Below are positions 1 to 8,691 of a DNA stretch of 64,000 bases, piece after piece. Origin of the DNA: Salvia splendens (taxonomy: Eukaryota; Streptophyta; Magnoliopsida; Lamiales; Lamiaceae); assembly GCF_004379255.2 (NCBI RefSeq), contig NC_056047.1, positions 17,560,293 to 17,624,292 of the forward strand. Direction: 5' to 3'. Position 1 is the first letter of the stretch, and every line of letters starts with the position of its first letter. A program made the position numbers and the translations under genes. The notes under the pieces were generated by a model, which was not told the DNA's origin, searched no databases, and saw nothing but the letters and a program-made list of their open reading frames with translations.

Positions 1-2090
1 AAAAAATATACCCATGTTAATCTAGTGCAATCATCCACAAAAATTAAAAAATATTTTAAACCATGATCACCAGTAATGGGCGCTGGGCCCCACACATCAG
101 CATGTACTAAGAAGAAAATATCCTTAACCCGAGTATCACTAGATTTAAAGGATTGTCTATGGCTTTTGGCCAAAACACATGACTCACAAGTAATATTCTT
201 AAACTTAGAAAACTTAGGAAATAAAATTTTGAAATAACCCGAAGATGGATGCCCCATTCTACGGTGCCACAACTAAGCTTCTCTTTCAGCAGATCCGTGA
301 GCAAGCATCGCGGTGCCACCTTGTTGAGTAATCTCGTCCACATAGTAGAGGCCTTGACGCTCAGTGCCACGCCCAATTATCCTCCTCGTCCTGATATCCT
401 GTAATACACAAAAATTTGGGTGCATCAATAGAGTACAGTTTAGCTCTTTAGTAACATGACTAATGGACATGAGTTTATGAGACAGTTTGGGCACATAAAG
501 GCAGTTGGAGAGTTTTAAGGTGGGAGAAATTTCAATGGTTCCACTCCCACTAACAGCAGTCAATTCCCCATCAGCAGTTTGTATCGAACTCTTTGTAGCA
601 TCAGTAAATGCAGAAAAATAATTTTTATCATAAGACATTGTATCTGTGGCTCCACAATCAAATATCCATTCATTCTCCTTAGGATCATTTTTACTTTGGG
701 CCATACATGCTATAGGGATTTTTTCCAACGGTGCAAAACTATTTGGGCTTAAAAAGGAATTTTTAGGCAATATAGGGGTAGTTTTTCGGATTTTTTGAGT
801 CTGAGGACCTTTTTGCACATGATTTATACTACAGGGACTGGGCTTATAATTTTTTCTAGAAGGGGGTCCCTTTTTAAACATTTCCAAACTTGAGGGGGCA
901 TGCAATAAAATTGATTTGTTAATTTGGGGATTAGGGTTGTCATTCCCTAATCCGTCGTTACCTCCGACAGAACTCCCCCTCCGTTCGGCAAACGCGGCCT
1001 CTCCGATTCGCTGGTCCGGTTCGCCTCGCCTGCCGCCACCACCGCCCTGCTGTTGGGTGGTCTCGCCTGTTCTCCCTCGGGCGTTGGCAGCTCCTCGGTT
1101 GCCCGTCGTTTCTTGGAACAATCCACCTCCTTCTTCGACTCCGATTGCGAGTCGTGCTCTCGCCTTTTGGCTTTCATCCCACCATTCTGGGAACCCGACG
1201 AGGAGAAAACAATTTTCCTTGGTGTGTCTCGGTCGTTGACAGTGGGTGCACCACATTCTGGATTTGTCAGGTTTAAACCCTCGGCGGTTTGGTGGTAGCG
1301 CGGCGGCGCGCGGTGGTTGGGTTTGGTGCTGTGGTGTTTGATTTCGGGCTGCAAATCCCAACCCTATTCCGCCCGATGATGAGCCATCGTTGGTTGCACC
1401 GGTTGGGAGATCCAAATTTGTTGCCGGTGCATTGATCTTGAGCCGGGTAGCTTCTCGTTTCACCCATCCGTATGCGGCCTCGGCTGAGGGCAGTGGGCAT
1501 TCTTTTAGAATGTCCCGTCGAATCCCATCATACCGTTCGTTCAGTCCCGTTAAGAACTTGAACAAACGCTTCGTCCCTCCATACTTTCTGAACTGGCCGA
1601 CGCCCTTATCACAACAATCGATTGGGCATTTTTGGCATCGATCAATCTCGATCCAGAGCCCATGTAGATGGCGCCAGTACATCTCGAGCCCCTGTTCTCC
1701 CTGGATCATTTTTCCCGCTTTTTCCTCTAGGTCGTAGAGCAGGTACGGATCCGAGACGCTCTCGAAGGTGACAGATAGGCTCTCCCAAAGAGCCTGTGCA
1801 GTGTGGTGGTGAGCAAAATCCACGACAATATCCGTATCGATATTGTCGAGGATCCATGAAAAAACAATCATGTCGGATTCCTCCCATTCGGTGTAGCCTT
1901 TTTCCCCTGGTTCCGGTGGTGTTGGCACACCTGTGATATGCCGGTTTGCCCGTCTGCCGACAATCGCGATTCTCATTAGTTTCTTCCAAAGTGGGTAGTT
2001 TGTTCCTTTGAGTCTGACTGGTAGAGTAACGTTTTTACTCATCTTTAACCTCGAGTGGTCGAGGTTTGGTTTTTCTTCGTCGTCTGACAT
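1..2090 (-). pseudogene. copia gag-pol, gag/protease/start of integrase, with in-frame TAG
   Basis: An ATG at 2090 opens 605 codons on the minus strand. The N-terminal part is a copia gag domain (retrotran_gag/UBN2 type, residues about 20-220). A zinc knuckle CTHCQRPRHTKENC lies at 281-294; the usual Gly before His is Arg. A protease site WIFDCGATD lies at 475-483, with DCG in place of the usual D[ST]G. The frame meets TAG at 275-273 and then stays open in the same frame for 90 codons to the window edge, with LWHRRMGHPS (GAG-pre-integrase) at once after the stop and HADVWGP (first integrase Asp) later. This is a polyprotein with one nonsense codon; programmed readthrough is possible but unproven. 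Serine/glycine-rich linker at about 315-390. Confidence 0.88.
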
Positions 2091-2164
2091 TCTGTGATGT
2101 AGGTTGAAGCCGTTTGGCCGAGATTTTGGTATTTTAGGCTATGATGAATTTTTTCTGAGCCTTT

Positions 2165-2176
2165 GCTCTGATGCCA
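2165..2176 (-). other. primer binding site of copia element 1
   Basis: Read on the minus strand as TGGCATCAGAGC, next to the LTR end TTATCA. It matches the plant initiator-Met tRNA type (TGGTATCAGAGC) with one change. It fixes the LTR boundary at 2177. Confidence 0.75.
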
Positions 2177-2347
2177 TGATAAAAGGAAGAGATTTTCTTC
2201 ATTCACTCTTATGATTTACATTCTAATTTACACCCCTATAAATATGTTCAACAATGGCTAAACATGGTAAGGATCCTTTCCAATTAATTTCCTAATCACA
2301 TGGTAATTCTCCTTAAATACATGATTCTAATTGATTTCTTTCCAACA
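2177..2347 (-). repeat. 5' LTR of copia element 1
   Basis: 171 bp bounded by TG...CA: on the minus strand it begins TGTTGGAAAGAAATC and ends CTTTTATCA at the primer binding site. A TATA-like stretch is read on the minus strand near 2240. The 5 bp beyond the outer end are catat (2348-2352). Confidence 0.75.
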
Positions 2348-4052
2348 CATATATTAAACATGCATATATCGATTAATATTTTCATGTAATCATATTTGGA
2401 CAATCCACGCACAAACGCATAAAAAACATGCATTCAAGCAAATCATATAACATGAAATTAATCCACATAATCAGAGCTAAAAATTAGCTCTTATACCAAT
2501 TTTTGGGGTTTGGAGCCCCTTGCACAGCGGAAGACTTGTACAAAACAAATAAATCAGACGTGGAATCTATTTGACCGATTACGGGATTAATCTATTCACA
2601 TGTTAACACAGAATTGCATGCTAGAACGCAAATAATTCATGCTCATAGAATATAAATCCTAAACATGAATTCAACGGTTTAGAGTTACCGATTTGATTCT
2701 CCAAAGAATCGTCGATTGCTTGCGCCTTCTCCACGATGATCTTCAATACTAGACCACGGATCTTCTGACTGGTGTCCCGAACTGTATTCCGAAATCAGTG
2801 TGGGCTGATCTTATCGAAACACTAGGACTCGAATAAAGAAGACAGAACTTTTTCACAGAGGAGGAGCTGAAAAACTCACGGAGGAGAAAATCACTAGAAA
2901 AATCGTCCCCTTCTCCAAAATAGAGTGGGCGAAATTTCATGATGAAAATAATTGATTTTTCTGTCTCTCTTATTCTCCTATTTATAATAGTTCATATTGG
3001 GCCCAATCAGGGATATATGGAAGGCTTTGGATATGAGCTCCCCCAATTAGCTTTTTACTAATTAAATTGAACTCACAATTTAATACAAGCTTATATTGGA
3101 ATATTACGAGCAGCCACTACAGACGTAATATTGAACTCCCTCTCCAAATCCGAAATTACAAGTAATCCGGGTTTCCACTTTGTTTATTATTTATTTCCCG
3201 CGCTTAAGATAGAAATGTCCATTAATTAATTAAAGTCTGCTATGGACTTAATTAATTAACATCTTATTAATTCCAAGAGTGGACTTAGCAAGAAACACTT
3301 ATTTATTATTCATGGAATTATTAAATTCCAACTGGCCAGTTTCCGAATAATAAAACCTTGTTCAAGCTCCTCTTGAGGACATTATCAAACGAGACTCACC
3401 TCGCGCACGATTCAACATAATAGCAATCCTAGCACCGCTAGATAATGATCACCACTACCCAATATACCTGGATCGTTGGGTGACGAAAAACTCGCACCTT
3501 TGGTAAGTCAAAGTAGTAGATACTCAATATCGTATGCTCAATGCTAACGTATGTAGATTAAGAAATAGATATTTATCAAGACCTCGTCTTTCAGTAGATA
3601 GCATAAAGACTCGTCTTGCTGTTAGATCCATTCAGTGCTATACCACACCAACGTCATCTTATTTCAATAAGACTTAGAAATAATCGGACTGACATTGCAA
3701 CCTTTCACGAAAGGTAGCCAAAGCATATCTAGGTTGTGAAATTCTTCTTTTTCTTTTGCAAAGCATTGCATAGAACCGACTGTAGTTACCTTAAAGTGGA
3801 CGACGCCCACAACCAGTCTACTAAGCAAAAGACTTAGGCTTTGTTTACTTCTTATGCATTTAAATGTTTATAAAACATCTTATAAACGCACAAGCAAACA
3901 CAATGTAATAATATACTGATTCTATTCTTGCGAAATGCTCGAATAATACTGAATCGGGTCAAAAGTGGATTGTAGAGTTTTTCCGTACACAAGCAAGATT
4001 CTATTCGTGCGAACTCGCTCGAAACATGCTTTTCAGTATACTAAACCTAACA
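2348..4052 (-). mobile_element. remnant of a second LTR retrotransposon: leader, PBS and a long LTR
   Basis: On the minus strand the LTR is about 4052-2504 (1.55 kb, TGTTAGGTTTAG ... AAACCCCA). It is followed by a PBS-like TGGTATAAGAGC (2498-2487) and an untranslated leader to about 2348, where copia element 1 is inserted. There is no coding sequence; the rest of the element is outside the window or lost. Inside the LTR is an inverted repeat (3697-3718, core AACCTTTC/GAAAGGT). The PBS type suggests copia; the family is not identified. The LTR ends are inferred from TG/CA and PBS position because no second copy is in view. Confidence 0.6.
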
Positions 4053-4339
4053 AAAGGTATGGTTTTTGGTCATACCGCACAATACGGTACGATATGCGGT
4101 ATGGCCATTTCGGCGCGGTATACCGTACCGTCACAACCCTAATTTGTATTTTGCAAATAACCCGTGATTGTTCTTAAATTTATAAATACATTTAACGACA
4201 CATGCACTAATCAAGTAAAAATTTAAAAAGTAGCGCGAGTCTTCAAAAATGTTTATTGCGTCACTTGAATACTTCCAAATATATTTCGATAACCAACAAG
4301 TTAAATTCTTTTTATTTAAAAAATTGTTTTGCAGTGAGG
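4053..4339. other. no gene seen; short palindromic remnant
   Basis: AT-rich DNA. A cluster of short inverted motifs built on GGTATACCGTACCG-like words lies at about 4057-4130 and looks like a decayed small inverted-repeat element. Nothing else is recognisable. Confidence 0.4.
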
Positions 4340-4572
4340 GTCAACTAAATATAGTTTATATTCGCAATTAATTCTTTTGTTGACCCAAACTGCGGCTTAA
4401 GAGCATCCCCATCCGTGTCAACTAAATATAGTTTATATTCGCAATTAATTCTTTTGCCTGACACAAACTAAGGCTTGAGAGCATCCTTATCCGTGTCAAC
4501 TAAATATAGTTTATATTCGCAATTAATTCTTTTGTCTGACACAAACTGAGGCTTAAGAGCATCCCCATCCGT
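4340..4572. repeat. three-copy tandem repeat, about 78 bp per unit
   Basis: Units start at 4340, 4417 and 4495, each with GTCAACTAAATATAGTTTAT. Each ends with TTAA or TTGA plus GAGCATCC and ATCCGT, which is the target TAA plus the first bases of the Harbinger terminus that begins at 4557. The array therefore straddles the insertion junction: only the third unit continues into the element. Confidence 0.85.
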
Positions 4573-6310
4573 GCTCTTGCCAAGAGCACGGATGTGGGCC
4601 CGGACCCACTTTTATTACTTTTTTACTTCCTGCTCTTAGACAAGAGGACAACACCCGCATTCATGCTCTTCCGCAAGGACATGCTCAAGGGTCCCACCAT
4701 TCTATTATTGAATTTAAATAAAAACTTTTCCACAATATTAAAAATGCATTAAAAATATCCGGAATACTATTACAAATTACAAAAAAATTAAAAACTACAT
4801 AATTAAAATACTAAAAATTTAAAATTACATAATTAAAATCCAAAAAAGTTAAAAATACATAATTATAGGCTAAAAAATACCCTCGTGGAAGACTATTTTT
4901 CTAGCCCTATCCCCAATGTTCTTCGGAGACTCCGTATCATTGCCAAATGTGAATCAAGTTGCTCGGAGGTCATATTTGACCTATCGGCCAAATTGAGTTG
5001 GGCCAAAAGGGTCCACAATGAGTTGGTGGGGGGTTGAGGTGGCACAAAGGGAGCAGGAGCTGGAGCGGGGGCGGATGGAGTCGCGGCGCGACGGCGGTTG
5101 GTCGTCTCCTTCTTCCTTCCTTGCGGTTGGCATTGGGAACTGCTTGGGCCGGCGTCGGGGCTACCCAAATTAGCTCCGGCGAGCTGGCTAGCCACCTCAT
5201 CCCTTCCGGCGTCGGATAAGGATACCGACCTCGACCGTTTACTGGAGGAGCTGGAGGAGGATGATACGTCTCCCCTATACTTCGGATGCACACACATCTA
5301 CTGCCGAACGCTGAGGTACTTGAACGGTTTGTAATTTATGGATTGGTAGGTGGCCAAGGCGGGACTGATGATGTCGAGCTCGCTCCTACCGCTCCCCGTC
5401 GACCATTCTTCCTGGAGGTAATACCTCTGGAACTTTTGGATTTCTTCGTTGGCTCTGAATATGGCATTGCGCACCATACTCTCATTGCGCTCGATGGTTC
5501 CAGCCGGGCGATTTTCATTGTACCGGCGAGAGACGCGCCACCAAAACCTATCCCCGCTTTGGTTCGTGCCTATCTTCGGATCTTCGGAGATAATCAAATA
5601 TGCTTTGAATAATTGATTCATCTCCGCCGGAGTGTACGGGCTGCGGACACCACGAGGAGTAGGAGTAGGAGTAGGAAGAGGAGGAGTTTGAGAGCCGCCG
5701 CCGCTCCCTCCCGATCTGGGTTCGGGTGCCCACCCGTATCGCCCATTGGGGGCATCTTGGTTGTCCACCGGGTAAGGCCGGTAGCCACCCGGAACTTGAG
5801 AACCTTAGGTTTGAAGAGGGGCCGGAAATTGCGTTTCCGGACTAGGAAATGGTTGTGAGCCGAACCATTCGTGGTTCCAACCACGGGAGTCAGAAGGGTG
5901 ATCGCCGGAGCCAGACATTTTTTTTTGTAAGTAAGAGTGAAAGATTGAGAATTGATAAGAGAAGATGAGAGAATTTAGATGAGAATTGTGTAGTGTGGTG
6001 TGAAATTTTTTGTGTGGAAGTGTGAGTATTTATAGATGAAAATGTGAATTTTTGGGGCAAAATAAATTAAAAGTTGGGAGAGAACGGATATAATTTTTTG
6101 GGAAGTGGGAAAATATTTTTTTTATATTTATTCGGATTTTTAATTAAAATCTGATTTAAAAAAAAAAGAAATTGCCAACGGCAAACGCCACGTCAGCTGC
6201 TCGCTGGCACGGACGTGCTCGATGTATCGAGTAGCACCGTGCCAACGACAAGAGCGTAGCGGCGAGCAGGGCGGTGCCGCCCGTCGGCGCGAGCACCGCT
6301 GCGGATGCTC
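4557..6310 (-). mobile_element. PIF/Harbinger-type element, ORF1 only (copy 1)
   Basis: Left terminus GAGCATCCCCATCCGTGCTC, right terminus (reverse complement) GAGCATCCGCAGCGGTGCTC. Both sides are flanked by TAA (4554-4556 and 6311-6313), the 3-bp target duplication typical of Harbinger. 1754 bp. It contains one gene on the minus strand, the Myb/SANT-like ORF1, with a TATA box at 6026-6035 (read in reverse). No transposase is present, so it would depend on one supplied in trans. A second copy of the family is at 42765-44632. Confidence 0.85.
4893..5918 (-). pseudogene. Harbinger ORF1 (Myb/SANT-like protein), two in-frame stops
   Basis: Starting at ATG 5918, one frame of 342 codons runs to the stop at 4893, broken by TAA (5807-5805, codon 38) and TAG (5300-5298, codon 207). 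Pieces between the stops are coherent: a Gly/Pro-rich N-terminus, a trihelix/SANT-like segment beginning YTPAEMNQLFKAY and including DRFWWRVSRRYNENRP, a Ser-rich basic stretch (SSKRSRS), then a Pro/Ala-rich tail and a final helix. In autonomous Harbinger elements ORF1 binds DNA and helps bring the transposase to the ends and into the nucleus. Genome annotations often label such genes 'glutathione S-transferase T3-like'. The plus-strand copy at 43204 confirms the frame across both stops. Non-functional as written. Confidence 0.85.
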
Positions 6311-7993
6311 TAATGACGGTGCTTTGTTTTTTAATCACACTTCTTAATCACTCTTAAATCGGAATACTCATTTTTAGATATGCCTAAATAAATTTGGTTA
6401 AATCATATCAAATCATTAACGGTATTTCTTCATGTTTCATTTCACACAATATACACATTGCAGAGGATATACATACAGCAATTGTATCTATCTTTCTCTC
6501 TCACGAAGACAAACAAAACAGTAGTCTCTCTCTGCAACTGCAATGGCAGATATAGCGAAGTACGCCCCTCTCAACGGCGGAACTCTCCTCTCCTACTTCA
6601 AAACCAACCTCTCACTCTCCAAAGCCACTAAAACCGCCTCCATCGCATACGCCCTAGTTTTCGTCTCCATCGCCTTCACCCCTGACGTCATCAGCTCCTC
6701 AGCTCCGTCCGACGGGTCTCACACATCGCATTTCTCCTCGATTGTCTTCTTCCTCTTCCCCAATTCATCGTCCAATCCTAATTCAACTACGAATGCGGAG
6801 GTTTCTCATCAACCGATCAGTAATCGGACTCGATGCGGAGGTCTCTGAGGAGGAACCACAGCGCAATTGCGAATTCGGCTTCATTGGTGAAGAATGTTGT
6901 CGATTATTCGAGGGTGATTGATGAGTTGTCCGAGTGTGATCTGTTTGATGGAAATTGGGTGAGAGATGAGTCTTATCCGTTGTACGAGCCTGGCTCTTGC
7001 TCATTGATTGATGAACAGTTCAACTGTTTCCTCAATGGCAGGCCTGATAATTCCTACCTTAAGCCTAAATGGAAGCCTAAATCCTGCGATCTGCCCTGGT
7101 TTGTGTGTATTGATTTATAGTAATAAACAATTTTACAGTAATTGAATTTCCTTTTTGTGTAGAGTAGGTGTTTAGATAGAGTGACATCTTAACTAATTGC
7201 ATTGATTGAATCATATTCATCTGCACTGTGTTAAATGTTGGAGATATTCAGGTTGAATGGAAGCCATATGTTGGAAATGCTGAGAGGGAAACGGCTGGTT
7301 TTGTTGGTGATTCTCTACATAGGAATATGTGGGAATCACTCATTTGCATTCTGAAAAACTCTGTGAAAGATGAGAAAAAAGTGTATGAGGTTTCAGGGAG
7401 GCAATTTTTTCGAAGCGAAGCTTCTTATTCGTTTCGATTTGAAGTAAGCGAATGATCCCTTTTTCGATGAAATTTTGATTTGTTCGTTGCTATAACTTGG
7501 TATTGTCAATCCGTTTAGGACTTCAACTCACGGTGGAGTTGTTCGTGTCTCCTTTCTTGGTTCAAGAATGGGAATTCACAGAGAAGAACGGGACGAAGAA
7601 GGAGACGCTTCGACTTGATCTAGTCAGCAGCTTTGCTGATAAGTACAAAGATGCAGATGTGCTCTTGTTCAACACTGGTCACTGGTGGACTCATGACAAG
7701 ACCTCAAAAGGGTATAAAATTTTAGAAACAAATCAACTTTAGTTTGTGTTGTTGCTAAAGAATCATGTTACATTTTCTCAGGCAGGACTACTATCAAGAA
7801 GGTAGCCATGTGTATAGCGAGTTGAATGTTCTTGAGGCCTTTTGCAGAGCAATAACGACGTGGGGCAGATGGATTGATGCCAATGTCGATCCAAGAAAGT
7901 CTCTCGTGTTCTTCAGAGGCTACTCAGCCTCGCATTTCAGGTGAATCCCTTCACATTCTCGGATTGATTTTGTTCTAATCTTGATTTGATAAG

Positions 7994-8627
7994 TGTAATA
8001 ATGGAGTGCTCATTTCAGTTGGAAGAAGCTCGGCTAGAAAGGAGTTCGGTAAGCTCGGCTTACCGAGCTGGAACTAGCCTGGAACTAGCCGAGAAGAAGA
8101 AGAAGGCAGAAGTCGGTAAGCTCAGCGGTAAGGAAGCTCGGTATGGAAGCTCGGTATGGAAGCTCGGTAAGGAAGCTCGGCGTTGAGCTGGAATGAGCCG
8201 AGAAGGAAGAGTTCGGTTGTAAGCCGAGAAGGAGTTCGGTTGTAAGCCGAGAAGGAGTTCGGTATTAAGCCGAGGAAGGAGTTCGGTCTTGAACCGAGAA
8301 GGTAGAAGCAACCTAGCCGAACTAGCCGTTGAAGCAGCAGTTAGTTAGCTGAGATGTAGCGGTTATTCTTCTTGCTTTCTTGATTCTTCTTGTAGTTAGT
8401 TAGTAGCAGTTGCTACTTGATTATAGAGCTTTAAAAAGCTCACCGTGTATGTAGTTTAAAAAGAGTTTAATCAATAAAGAGTTTTCCAGTTTTCTCTCCA
8501 AGTTTATCATCTTCAATACTCAAAGTGTGAGTGTGTGTGTTTTCTGCATTGTGTGATCTCATACAACAGTGAGTGTGTGTGTGATCTTATTGAGTGTGTG
8601 AAAGCCTTGTGTGTGCCAATCCTAACA
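7994..8627 (+). repeat. 5' LTR of the young copia element
   Basis: 634 bp, TGTAATAATGG ... CCAATCCTAACA. It carries internal tandem repeats: a 13-bp GCTCGGTATGGAA unit (two copies here, one in the other LTR) and about three 22-bp GAGTTCGGTTGTAAGCCGAG-like units (8206-8300). A (GT)n-rich tail follows at 8524-8610. Confidence 0.95.
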
Positions 8628-8691
8628 AGTGGCGCCGTCTGTGGGAAAGGGATATTGAAACTGATTTGCAGAGGATCAAACGGTTTCAGAG

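Larger units (their letters stand above)
1..2347 (-). mobile_element. Ty1/copia retrotransposon, 5' half, cut by the left window edge
   Basis: Read on the minus strand the order is LTR (2347-2177), primer binding site (2176-2165), short leader, gag with CCHC knuckle, protease, GAG-pre-integrase and the start of the integrase core, which runs off base 1. This order (PR-IN before RT) is known for Ty1/copia. The LTR is short (171 bp), starts TGTTGGAAAG and ends TTATCA, and abuts a PBS-like TGGCATCAGAGC (initiator-Met type with one change). The element sits in the leader of a second LTR element (2348-4052). The other LTR lies outside the window, so the target duplication cannot be checked. Confidence 0.9.

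Noticed and set aside
916..1298. Plus-strand reading frames of 80-107 codons
   Set aside because: They lie antisense to the copia gag frame and reflect its codon bias; no start context or family resemblance.
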